This document shows positions 1-7,130 of a stretch of DNA of 25,139 nucleotides, piece by piece. Position numbers and translations under genes: made by a program. Below the pieces are notes generated by a model, which saw only the letters and a program-made list of their open reading frames with translations, did not search any database and was not told the DNA's origin. Position 1 is the stretch's first letter; each line of letters starts with the position of its first letter. This DNA is from Salinibacterium sp. (GTDB lineage Bacteria; Actinomycetota; Actinomycetes; Actinomycetales; Microbacteriaceae): the NCBI GenBank assembly GCA_025352485.1, contig JANXTJ010000282.1, forward strand, positions 1 to 25,139. Reading direction: 5' to 3'.

Positions 1-505
1 CACGAACGCGCACGTCGTTGCGGGGGTCACGGAGCCGGTGATCGAGGCGCCAAACGGCCAGTCGCTGCAGGGCTCGATCGTCTACTTCGATCCGGAAATG
101 GATCTCGCGGTCATACTCGTTTCCGGTCTGAAGGCCCAGCCGCTGGCGCGTGTCGGCACGCTCGCCGCGGGAACGAACGCCGCCATCGAGGGCTATCCCT
201 TTGGCGGTCCGTTCACCGCCGGTGGCGCGTCGGTGATGTCGGTCTCCACCGCGACGGTTCCAGACATCTACGGCACGACCCAGACACAACGCGAGCTGTA
301 CACCTTGGCGGCCGACGTGAAAGAAGGCAATTCCGGCGGACCGCTGCTCACCGTCGACGGTGCCGTCGCCGGGGTGGTCTTTGCGCGCAATGCCAAGACC
401 GCGAATGTCGGCTACGCGCTCACGATGAGCGAACTTGCCCCCGTCGCGGCCCAAGCGCCTGAGCTGACGACCGGCGTCTCAAGCGGAAACTGCATCCGCG
501 GCTAG
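1..505 (+). CDS. MarP-like trypsin-fold serine protease, C-terminal part (5' end outside window)
   Basis: The open frame enters from the left edge and ends at TAG 503-505. It carries all three members of a trypsin-like triad: His in the opening TNAHVVAG motif, Asp in DLAV (about residue 33), and Ser in EGNSGGP (about residue 107). The spacing and the short C-terminal tail with a single Cys (GNCIRG) resemble the protease domain of mycobacterial MarP (Rv3671c), a periplasmic protease with an N-terminal four-helix membrane part that is needed for acid and oxidative stress tolerance. In MarP a Cys near the C-terminus forms a disulfide, so the tail Cys here may do the same (inference). The missing N-terminal half should hold the membrane segments. 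An HtrA-like protease is the alternative, but no PDZ domain follows. Confidence 0.85.
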   Translation, partial: TNAHVVAGVTEPVIEAPNGQSLQGSIVYFDPEMDLAVILVSGLKAQPLARVGTLAAGTNAAIEGYPFGGPFTAGGASVMSVSTATVPDIYGTTQTQRELYTLAADVKEGNSGGPLLTVDGAVAGVVFARNAKTANVGYALTMSELAPVAAQAPELTTGVSSGNCIRG

Positions 506-562
506 GGCCTCAGGCCAGCGCTATCTGCCGCCCGTGGGGTGGGTGCCGCGCCGTGGGGCGCC

Positions 563-1291
563 TTAGGCCAGTGCCTTGGCCAAGAAGTCGAGGGCCAGCG
601 GCCAGGCCGCGGCGGCGGCCTTCGCGTCATAGTTGCCCCCGGTGTTGTTGAAGAATGCGTGCTTTGCGCCCTCGTACACCGTGGCCGTGAAGTCAATGCC
701 GGCCGCCGCCATCGTCGTGCGCACCTCCGGCAGGGCCGTCATCAGGCTGTCGTCGATGCCGCCGTAGATCGCCAACACCGGGCAGGAGATGCCCGCGGCG
801 ACCCCCGACTCCGGCGCTGTGCCGTATCACGGTACCGCGCCGCGCACCCGTGGGTCGGCCGCGGCGAGGGCGAACGCGTAGCTGCCGCCGAAGCAGAAAC
901 CGGTTACAGCCACCCGGCCCTGCACGCCGGTCTGCGCTTCGAGGTAGTCGACGGCTTTGGTGAGGGATGCCACGGCTGCCGCCGCAAACTCCGGGGTGCG
1001 AATGGGGCTCAGCGCATCACGCATCCGGGGCTGCGCGGCGAGCCTGGTGGCCTCATCCGCACTAAACATCGCGCCATGAAGTTCTTGGCCGAGAGCCGGC
1101 CCCATGCCGATGCCGCTCAGGATGTCTGGGGCGATGACCAGATAGCCCTGCGCCGCGAATCGGTCGGCCACGTCCTTGATATGTTCGACGAGCCCCCAAA
1201 TCTCGTGGATGACGATGAGACCGCCCGCCAGCGACCCCACCGGTTCGGCACGGTAGGCGGCAACCCCGTCAATGTCGATCATGTTTCCCAT
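563..1291 (-). pseudogene. Dienelactone hydrolase family protein, interrupted by in-frame TGA
   Basis: Read through one stop, this is a 242-residue alpha/beta hydrolase of the dienelactone hydrolase family, which opens dienelactones and related esters in aromatic-compound breakdown. The nucleophile Cys133 sits in GFCFGG, the acid is Asp180 or Asp181 in GGIDDS, and the base is His211 in AKHAF. Codon 155 is TGA (plus strand 827-829), in the same frame on both sides, just after RGAVP and just before YGTAPE. Relatives usually have an aromatic residue there, so a single TGG-to-TGA change is the simplest reading. Translation stopping at the TGA would give 154 residues without Asp or His, hence probably inactive. 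An SD-like GGAGAG lies about 9 nt before the ATG. It lies 26 nt downstream of the NERD gene and is probably co-transcribed. A sequencing error is the main alternative. Confidence 0.85.
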
Positions 1292-1317
1292 GGCGACATT
1301 CTCTCCCGCTCGGGTAG

Positions 1318-2070
1318 CTAGCCACTGATAATTACCGAAACGGCCCTGGCCACCAGAATCCAGACCGCAAGGTAGAGCAGCGCAATGCCGAGCGTGCCCC
1401 AGAGCACTCGGTGCAGAAGCGCGGCGCGAACCTCCGCGCGCACCACGGCGAGCTGACGGTGCAGGCTCTGCACGTCGAGACGGGGGGCAGGGGCATCCGG
1501 CCAGGTGGTGGCCAGATCCGCAAGATCCGAGATGCGTGCCACCTCCGCGCCGGTGAGGGTACGGGCCGCCCCGGTGACGAAACGCTCAAGGTCGTTAAGT
1601 GGGATAACCACCGCATCGGCGGCAACGCGCGCGCCGAGGAAGCGTTTCTCGACCACCACGAGCAGTGCCCGCACGATCACCGGTGACGGCGAGGCGGCCG
1701 ACAGCAGCGCTGCCGCCGCGGCCGCTTGGGCCCGCGCCGCGCTGAGGTGGTCGTAGGCTTCATGGCCGACCGGAAGCCGGTCTGACACGAGGATGAAATC
1801 GTTGTCAGTGGGGTTGCTCACATGAACGGCGAAGACCCCGGCGGGGCCGATCACGAGGTGATCCAGCAGCGCCCCCGACAGCGCGAGCGGAAGATCGTGC
1901 AAAATGTCCCAATTGCCGCCGAGGTTTTCGAGCACGTCGCCGACCAGCAGTTCGCCCAGCGCGCCGTTGTACGACATCCGGCTCTGCGCGCTGAGCGGGC
2001 TCAGCCCGAGGATGCGGGCGACTCGGCCACGGGGCGGCACAGCGGATTGGGCAAGAACGACGTCGCTCAT
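1318..2070 (-). CDS. NERD-domain membrane protein
   Basis: This 250-residue protein has a nuclease-related domain (NERD) at about residues 36-140. The evidence is the YNGALGE start, the hydrophobic core ending in LDHLVIGPAGVF (Asp70), and the following helix. One transmembrane helix lies near the C-terminus (about 222-245). NERD proteins share the restriction-endonuclease fold and many carry a Lys just after the second strand. Here that place reads AVHVSNPTDN with no Lys, so the site may be inactive. I chose ATG at 2070 because the in-frame upstream extension to 2340 is low-complexity and runs through a hairpin-rich region. No clear Shine-Dalgarno is seen, so the start is uncertain. It is followed after 26 nt by the broken hydrolase gene. 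The function is unknown. Confidence 0.7.
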   Translation of the reverse strand: MSDVVLAQSAVPPRGRVARILGLSPLSAQSRMSYNGALGELLVGDVLENLGGNWDILHDLPLALSGALLDHLVIGPAGVFAVHVSNPTDNDFILVSDRLPVGHEAYDHLSAARAQAAAAAALLSAASPSPVIVRALLVVVEKRFLGARVAADAVVIPLNDLERFVTGAARTLTGAEVARISDLADLATTWPDAPAPRLDVQSLHRQLAVVRAEVRAALLHRVLWGTLGIALLYLAVWILVARAVSVIISG

Positions 2071-2142
2071 CGCAGACTGGCCCGCAATTCGCTCGCGGAG
2101 GCTGCGGCTACCCGGCAGCGACGCCCCCTGACCTGCGTGCAC

Positions 2143-2290
2143 GACTTCCCCCGAAGTTTCTTGCGGACCGCCCCCGCGAGGACCGTGTGCCGGGGAGACC
2201 CCGAAACAAGGAGGGGCCGGAGACACCCCCGCCTCCGGCCGTTCTCGTTGCGTAAACGCACCCGAACCGAACCTGACCTCCCCCGAGGTC
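2143..2290. other. Hairpin-rich, C-rich intergenic region; candidate structured RNA or regulatory leader
   Basis: Five simple hairpins lie in about 150 bp (plus-strand coordinates): 2143-2148 with 2153-2158 (loop CCCC); 2160-2166 with 2174-2180 (loop ACCGCCC, one G-U pair); 2191-2195 with 2199-2203 (loop AGA); 2215-2222 with 2233-2240 (8 bp, loop ACACCCCCGC); 2275-2280 with 2285-2290 (loop CCCC). The first and last are variants of one element. At one position a C-G pair in one is a T-A pair in the other, so pairing is kept while sequence changes. The region lies between the CtaG-like gene and the NERD gene and could be the latter's 5' leader (minus strand) or a separate small RNA. I recognise no tRNA, tmRNA, SRP, RNase P or known riboswitch signature. 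The direction is unknown. Confidence 0.4.
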
Positions 2291-2390
2291 GTGTTCTTAG
2301 GTAAAGGATGACATCGGGGTACGAGGCGCAAAACCCCCAATACTGGGATGCCCCGGGCGGGGGCCGCGCTCGAGTTGGCAGCGCAGCGCT

Positions 2391-2404
2391 CGGGCTCGAG
2401 CCCG
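2391..2404 (-). terminator. Possible terminator-like palindrome after the HelD/CtaG-like operon
   Basis: A perfect 14-bp palindrome (CGGGCTCGAGCCCG) lies about 22 nt past the stop of the CtaG-like gene. As RNA it would form a 5-bp GC stem with a TCGA loop. No U-tract follows, so it is only a weak candidate for a terminator. It may equally be chance in GC-rich DNA. The rest of 2305-2426 shows nothing I can interpret. Confidence 0.25.
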
Positions 2405-2426
2405 GCAGAGCCTCGCCCGGACCGCC

Positions 2427-3311
2427 CTAGCGCTGGGGACCGCGCAGGTGCTCCCGCGTGAGGGCAGCCATCTGCTCATCGCTGAGGTCATCGAGGGTTT
2501 TCGCTTCCCGACGCTCGATCCTGTTCCAACGGATGATCAGGATGATCAAGATCGGAACGTCAAGAACCTCGGCGAAGAACCACAGCAGGTCACCGGATAG
2601 TTGTTGGTCGCGCAACGGTCCCGGAAACCAGATCGGCAGCGCACCGACGGGCGTGGGCACCAGGTCGAGCACCGTCTCGCTCAGTCGCAGCAGGATGCCC
2701 GGGATCGAGTCGAAGAGGAAGGCCGCGAACGCCAGCACGAACTCCACCATCACGAAGAAGCTGGTGTGGCGCTTGGTGTTCTCGAAGATCGGCAAGATCG
2801 TCATCAGGCCGATGATCGGGATGAGCAAGGAGATGCCCCACTGGGCGGACAGGCTACCGCGCACGATCCCGGCGAAGGGGGTCAGAAAACCGAGAAACAG
2901 CACGAGGCTGAACAGCGGCTCGAAAACCGCATTGCCGGTAAACCTCATCAGCCGCGAGTCGAGGAGCCGGTCAAGGCGATCGACGCCGGCACTGCCCATG
3001 GTCACCCTGGCCAGCACGAGCGGCCGACCGAGGCTCATCAGGGCGGGAACGACGAGCAGCAGCAGCGCGATGCGAGTGGTGAAGGCCCAGCGCAGGTCGG
3101 TGCTGTAGGCGCCGAGGAAACCGAAGGTCACCCAGCTGTAGGACCCGAGCCCCAAGAACACGAACGCGAGGGTGCGCCTGGCGGGCCAACGGATGCCGCG
3201 CCGCCGCACCGCCAGCAGGCCGGCCGAGTACCACCCACCGGCGATGAGCACCCCGATGAGCGCTATGGGATCGAATGTCCAAGTGGCAAGAAACTCGGCA
3301 AGAGGTGGCAT
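2427..3311 (-). CDS. Cytochrome c oxidase assembly (caa3 CtaG-like) membrane protein
   Basis: This 294-residue multi-pass membrane protein (about seven hydrophobic segments) has the overall pattern of the caa3_CtaG family, whose members help copper loading of cytochrome c oxidase. Segments run from WTFDPIALIGVLIAGGWY through the ILPIFENTKRHTSFF region to a final helix at LDVPILIILIIRW, followed by a charged tail. The histidine-rich motifs I expect in functional CtaG proteins are absent, and the only His residues I see are one after ENTKR and one in the tail (REHLRG). This may be a divergent paralog with another role. Its ATG overlaps the HelD stop by one base (TGATG), so translation is probably coupled to HelD. 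The family call is by resemblance only. Confidence 0.6.
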   Translation of the reverse strand: MPPLAEFLATWTFDPIALIGVLIAGGWYSAGLLAVRRRGIRWPARRTLAFVFLGLGSYSWVTFGFLGAYSTDLRWAFTTRIALLLLVVPALMSLGRPLVLARVTMGSAGVDRLDRLLDSRLMRFTGNAVFEPLFSLVLFLGFLTPFAGIVRGSLSAQWGISLLIPIIGLMTILPIFENTKRHTSFFVMVEFVLAFAAFLFDSIPGILLRLSETVLDLVPTPVGALPIWFPGPLRDQQLSGDLLWFFAEVLDVPILIILIIRWNRIERREAKTLDDLSDEQMAALTREHLRGPQR

Positions 3312-5536
3312 CAGATACCCGCGGGAAGCTCACCGGTTGTCACGAGGTGAAGTCGTTGGGTGGGCCGCGTCATGGCGACGTAGAGGGCCGCTGCACCGCG
3401 GCTGATCTCGTCGACAATGCGCTGCGGCTCGACCACGATGACCGAGTCGAACTCGAGGCCCTTCGACTCCTGGGGGGTCAGCACGGCGATAGCGCGTGCC
3501 AACCCGACCGCTCCCCTGCCGACCTCGACCCCGAATTCCACGGCGAGCGCCGGATAAATGTCGGGGAGCAGTGACTCGCTGGCAATGACAGCGACCGTAC
3601 CTCTGACCTGGAGCGCGCGGTCGGATCGCACCGTCTCGACGACTGCGGCCGCCAGCGAATCGGTGCGCACGACATCCACCGGCCATTCGCTCTCGCGAAC
3701 GGCTCGCGATCTCGTGATATTCACGGCGTGAGCGATGGCCATCGATTCGGCGACCTCGCTGATTTGTGCGGGGGTGCGGTAGTTGACGGTGAGCTCTTCG
3801 ATGCGCCAATTGTCGCCGACGTGCGGCTCTAGTGCCCCCGCCCAGCTCGTGGCTCCTGCCGCTGCGGACGCCTGCGCGATGTCGCCGACGATCGTGAATG
3901 ACTTGAGGGGGTTGCGGCGCATCAGCAGGCGCCACTGCATCGGTGATAGCTCCTGCGCCTCGTCGACGACCACGTGGCCATACGCCCAGGTGCGGTCGGC
4001 CGCGGCGAGCTCTGCTGTGGTGCCGCGCTCGACCGCCTGCTCGAACCCATCTGCAAGGGTTTTCGCATCGACGAGCCCCTCGACATCCATGTTGCGGATC
4101 GCCTGCTCGGCGTTCTCGATATCGCGCTTGCGCTGCTGCTTAGCCTCGCGCTTCTCGGCGTCTGTGGCAATATCTGCCTCACCGAGAAGCTCGGCCGCCT
4201 CGTCGAGCAGGGGAACGTCGCTGACCGTGAACGGCGCCGCGCGGTCACGCAACAGCAGCGCGCGCTGAGCCGGCCTCCAGTTCGGGGTGAGGGCTGCCAG
4301 CCACTGCGGGCGGGCATACAGGTCTTGCAGGAGCTTCTGCGGGGTCAGCGGAAGCCAGGCCGTGTTGAGAGCAACCTTGACGTCGTCTGAGGTGCGCAGA
4401 TCTTCCCGCAACCAGGCCTGGTCGGAGTCTTCGATCGTGTTGCCGTGGCTGCGCAGCTGTTCGGCGAGCTGACGCGCCAGCGCGCTCAGCGCCGCCTTAT
4501 TGAACACCACCCGCGCGACGTTGTGTGGCTTCTTGGTTTCCCAAGCGCGCTGCATGGCGGCATGAATGAGGTGGGCATCGACGGTGAGATATTCCCCGTT
4601 GATGTCGAGCACCTGCGGCTGGGTCGGGACGACCTGCCTACTGCGCACGGCTCGAGCGATGAGCTGCGCCATCTCGAACGAACCCTTGAGCGACGCGATA
4701 TCAGGGGCATCATCGCGCGATGTGTCGAGACCCGGAAAAAGCTGACCCACGCTGGAGAGCACGACACCGGTCTCGCCGAGGGAGGGAAGCACCGCCTCGA
4801 TGTACTGCAGGAAACTGCGTGAGGGGCCCACGATCAGCACGCCCGATGAGGCGAGGCGCTCGCGGAACGAATACAGCAGGTACGCGGCACGGTGCAGCGC
4901 CACCGCCGTCTTGCCGGTGCCCGGCCCACCCTGTACGACCAGCACGCCGCGCAGCTCTGACCTGATTATGGCGTCTTGTTCGGCTTGGATCGTCGCGACA
5001 ATGTCGCTCATGCGGCCGGTGCGCTGCGCAGTGAGCGCACTCAGGAGCGCGGCCTCACCCTGCAGACCCGACGGGTCGCCCTCGAGCAGCTCGCGGTCGA
5101 AGATCTCGTCGTCGATGCGCACGATGTCGCGGCCCTGACTTTGCAGGTGGCGGCGAGCGCGCGCGCCCAGCGGGGTGGCCGCCGTGGCCTGGTAAAACGC
5201 GCGAGCCTGCGGCACCCGCCAGTCGAGCAGAATCGGCAGCTGGTCGTCGTCGCGCAGACCGATGCGCCCGATGTAGCGAAAGGCCGGGTCGTCGCCGTCG
5301 GGAACGAACTCGAGCCTGCCGAAGGCCAGCCGCTCGTCGATCTGGCGGAGCTGGACGACGCGATCCTCGTAAACGCGAGCGAAGGAGTCGCGCTCAGAGC
5401 GGTTCTGGTGGGTGCCGCCCGCGCTACTGCGGCGCACCGCTTCCAATTGTCGTTGGGCCTCGTCGCGCAGCTCATCGAGGCGTGCATAAAGAACGCCGAC
5501 GTACTGACGTTCCTTCGACAACTCACTCGACGACAT
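3311..5536 (-). CDS. HelD-like ATPase, UvrD/Rep-type superfamily 1 helicase fold
   Basis: The 741-residue protein has an N-terminal coiled coil (about 1-75), then Walker A GGPGTGKT at 203-210, DEAQ near residue 523, a motif III-like FTIVGDIAQ, the NYRTP motif, ESKGLEFD (motif V) and a C-terminal YVAMTRPTQ motif VI. This order and length fit HelD. HelD binds RNA polymerase, inserts its coiled coil in the secondary channel, and frees stalled polymerase from DNA using ATP. Actinobacterial relatives (HelR) protect against rifamycins, but whether this protein does is inference. A good SD-like AGGGG lies 7 nt before the ATG. It heads an operon with the CtaG-like gene and is divergent from an MFS exporter. 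Ordinary UvrD/PcrA is less likely because of the N-terminal region. Confidence 0.85.
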   Translation of the reverse strand: MSSSELSKERQYVGVLYARLDELRDEAQRQLEAVRRSSAGGTHQNRSERDSFARVYEDRVVQLRQIDERLAFGRLEFVPDGDDPAFRYIGRIGLRDDDQLPILLDWRVPQARAFYQATAATPLGARARRHLQSQGRDIVRIDDEIFDRELLEGDPSGLQGEAALLSALTAQRTGRMSDIVATIQAEQDAIIRSELRGVLVVQGGPGTGKTAVALHRAAYLLYSFRERLASSGVLIVGPSRSFLQYIEAVLPSLGETGVVLSSVGQLFPGLDTSRDDAPDIASLKGSFEMAQLIARAVRSRQVVPTQPQVLDINGEYLTVDAHLIHAAMQRAWETKKPHNVARVVFNKAALSALARQLAEQLRSHGNTIEDSDQAWLREDLRTSDDVKVALNTAWLPLTPQKLLQDLYARPQWLAALTPNWRPAQRALLLRDRAAPFTVSDVPLLDEAAELLGEADIATDAEKREAKQQRKRDIENAEQAIRNMDVEGLVDAKTLADGFEQAVERGTTAELAAADRTWAYGHVVVDEAQELSPMQWRLLMRRNPLKSFTIVGDIAQASAAAGATSWAGALEPHVGDNWRIEELTVNYRTPAQISEVAESMAIAHAVNITRSRAVRESEWPVDVVRTDSLAAAVVETVRSDRALQVRGTVAVIASESLLPDIYPALAVEFGVEVGRGAVGLARAIAVLTPQESKGLEFDSVIVVEPQRIVDEISRGAAALYVAMTRPTQRLHLVTTGELPAGI

Positions 5537-5574
5537 CTGCGAACCCCTGTCCGGCCGGCGAAAACCGGCTACTT

Positions 5575-5580
5575 ATTCTA
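5575..5580 (-). promoter_or_regulatory. Candidate -10 box of the HelD promoter
   Basis: On the minus strand TAGAAT lies about 38 nt before the HelD ATG and fits the actinobacterial TANNNT form. No good -35 hexamer is visible at 16-18 nt. The leader between this box and the gene contains a 5-bp hairpin (arms 5554-5558 and 5565-5569). Confidence 0.35.
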
Positions 5581-5639
5581 GCCGCGTGCGCCACAGCTCT
5601 TGCGCGATCGAGGGGCCGGTGGCACGCTAGTGGCAAGAC

Positions 5640-5691
5640 AACTCATCGCCCAACAGGTCGCAGGCACTGCCGCACCGTTGGGCGATGAGTT
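5640..5691. repeat. 15-bp perfect inverted repeat between divergent HelD and MFS genes
   Basis: Arms 5640-5654 and 5677-5691 are perfect reverse complements. The 22-nt spacer can itself pair further (GGT with ACC, GC with GC, GGC with GCC, leaving loop ACT), so the whole 52 nt can fold into one nearly continuous hairpin. The plus strand then reads TTCTGTC with a TTTTT run about 13 nt further on. It lies between the candidate -10 boxes of the two divergent genes, upstream of both. It could be a large operator, a transcription-blocking hairpin, or a small mobile repeat. I see no target-site duplication at its ends. Confidence 0.6.
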
Positions 5692-5718
5692 TCTGTCCCC
5701 GACTTTTTGCGCGGCAAT

Positions 5719-5724
5719 TACGAT
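5719..5724 (+). promoter_or_regulatory. Candidate -10 box of the MFS exporter promoter
   Basis: TACGAT fits TANNNT and would give a leader of about 47 nt before the ATG at 5778. The -35 region (about 5696-5701) is not close to consensus, so the call is tentative. It lies just downstream of the long inverted repeat, where a bound protein or a hairpin could influence it. Confidence 0.3.
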
Positions 5725-5777
5725 GGACAGATGACCGCCAGCTTGTGCCTCGAGTGAGCGATCCCTCAGAGGCGCCG

Positions 5778-7106
5778 ATGACGGTCACCCCGGTCATCCC
5801 GGCCCACGCTCGCCGCAGCAATTTCGTCGACCTCAGCCCGCTGCGCGAAAGTCGCCCGTTCGCTCGGCTCTGGATCGGTACGGCGGTGTCAAACATCGGC
5901 GGCCAGTTCACCCTGGTCGCGATCGCCCTTCAGGTCTACGACATCAGCCACTCGACCTTCGCCGTTGCCTTGGTTTCCGGGTTCGCTCTCGTGCCGATGA
6001 TCGTGTTTGGCCTGTACGCGGGTCTGCTCAACGACTACCTCAACCGCCGCACCGTGTTGATTGTGTCTTCGACGATTTCCTGGGCCTCCAGCGTCGCGCT
6101 GGCGGCCCTCGCCTGGCTCCACGTCGATGTGCTGTGGCCGCTCTACCTGCTCGCCGTTATTGGTGCGGTCACGGCGTCGACCTCTTCGACCACGCGGTTT
6201 GCCATTATTCCTCGGCTGGTGCCGCCGAACCTCCTCCCCGCGGCCTCCGCGCTCAGCGGAATCAGCTTCGGCATTTCGCTCACCCTCGGCCCGGCCCTGG
6301 CCGGATTCTTGGTCGCAGCGGCGGGCTTCGGCTGGGCCTACACGGTCGACGTCGTTCTGTTTCTTTTCGGATTCCTCGGAATCCTCTCGTTGCCGGCGTT
6401 GCGGCCCATCGGCGAGACCACGAAGCCGGGCTGGGCCTCGCTGAAAGGCGGCGTTGACTTCCTGCGCACCGCACCCAACATCCGGATGTCGTTTATCGTC
6501 GACCTCGTTGCCATGGTTTTTGGTCGGCCGCAGGTTCTGTTCCCCGCCGTGGGCGCCCTCATCATCGGTGGTGGACCTGTCACCGTGGGGGTGCTCGTGT
6601 CGAGCGGGGCCGTGGGGGCTCTGCTGTCTGGCATCTTCTCGGGGCGGCTGGGCGGCATCCGCCGGCAGGGGCTCGCCATCGGCTGGTCGATCGCTGCCTA
6701 CGGGGGATTCATCGCCGGGCTCGGTGTCTTGTTTTCGGTGCTCGCCACGGGCGCGTTCGGCCCGGTGGGTAGCTCGTTTTCTGACGCCAACCTGCCCGCC
6801 CTCGTTCTTGCCGCGGTGCTGTGCGCGGGCACCGGCGCCACCGACAACGTGAGCTCAATCTTCCGCATGACGATGCTGCAGTCCGCCGCCCCCGATGACA
6901 TGCGCGGGCGCTTGCAGGGGGTCTTCACCGTCGTTGTCACCGGTGGACCGCGCCTCGGTGAGGTATTCATGGGCGGGCTCGCCACCGTCACCACCCTGTG
7001 GCTACCGCCGCTGTTGGGCGGCGCCGCAATTATCGTGCTGATCGTCGTGCTGCTGCGCGTGCAGCGCGGCTTCCGTGAATATGACGCGCTACAGCCGACC
7101 CGTTAG
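5778..7106 (+). CDS. MFS exporter, EntS-like
   Basis: The 442-residue protein has about twelve hydrophobic segments. Its start region FVDLSPLRESRPFARLWIG and the loop GLLNDYLNRR (motif A type, between helices 2 and 3) are typical of the EntS-like branch of the major facilitator superfamily, proton-driven exporters of siderophores or drugs. The substrate cannot be told from sequence. I chose ATG at 5778 because an AGAGG lies 5 nt upstream and the protein begins like its relatives. An in-frame ATG at 5685 lies inside the inverted-repeat arm and would add 31 residues that do not look like the family; a GTG at 5754 is also possible. It is divergent from HelD and ends 24 nt from the convergent PrsW-like gene. 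Confidence 0.85.
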   Translation: MTVTPVIPAHARRSNFVDLSPLRESRPFARLWIGTAVSNIGGQFTLVAIALQVYDISHSTFAVALVSGFALVPMIVFGLYAGLLNDYLNRRTVLIVSSTISWASSVALAALAWLHVDVLWPLYLLAVIGAVTASTSSTTRFAIIPRLVPPNLLPAASALSGISFGISLTLGPALAGFLVAAAGFGWAYTVDVVLFLFGFLGILSLPALRPIGETTKPGWASLKGGVDFLRTAPNIRMSFIVDLVAMVFGRPQVLFPAVGALIIGGGPVTVGVLVSSGAVGALLSGIFSGRLGGIRRQGLAIGWSIAAYGGFIAGLGVLFSVLATGAFGPVGSSFSDANLPALVLAAVLCAGTGATDNVSSIFRMTMLQSAAPDDMRGRLQGVFTVVVTGGPRLGEVFMGGLATVTTLWLPPLLGGAAIIVLIVVLLRVQRGFREYDALQPTR

Positions 7107-7130
7107 CCGCGCAGTGAACGCCACCGGCGA

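Noticed and set aside
827..829. TGA read as selenocysteine in the dienelactone hydrolase
   Set aside because: The codon is not at the nucleophile (Cys133), no selenium-insertion genes are in view, and no obvious SECIS-type hairpin was seen just after it. Nonsense mutation or error is simpler.
2143..2180. Known 6C RNA
   Set aside because: The loops hold only four to five contiguous C residues and the hairpin layout differs; kept as an unclassified candidate.
2071..2340. Longer NERD protein starting at 2340
   Set aside because: The additional 90 residues are low-complexity, cover the hairpin array and resemble no domain. Open frame length is expected in GC-rich DNA.
5685..5777. Longer MFS exporter starting at ATG 5685
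   Set aside because: The ATG lies in an arm of the inverted repeat and the additional 31 residues look unlike the family; AGAGG supports 5778.
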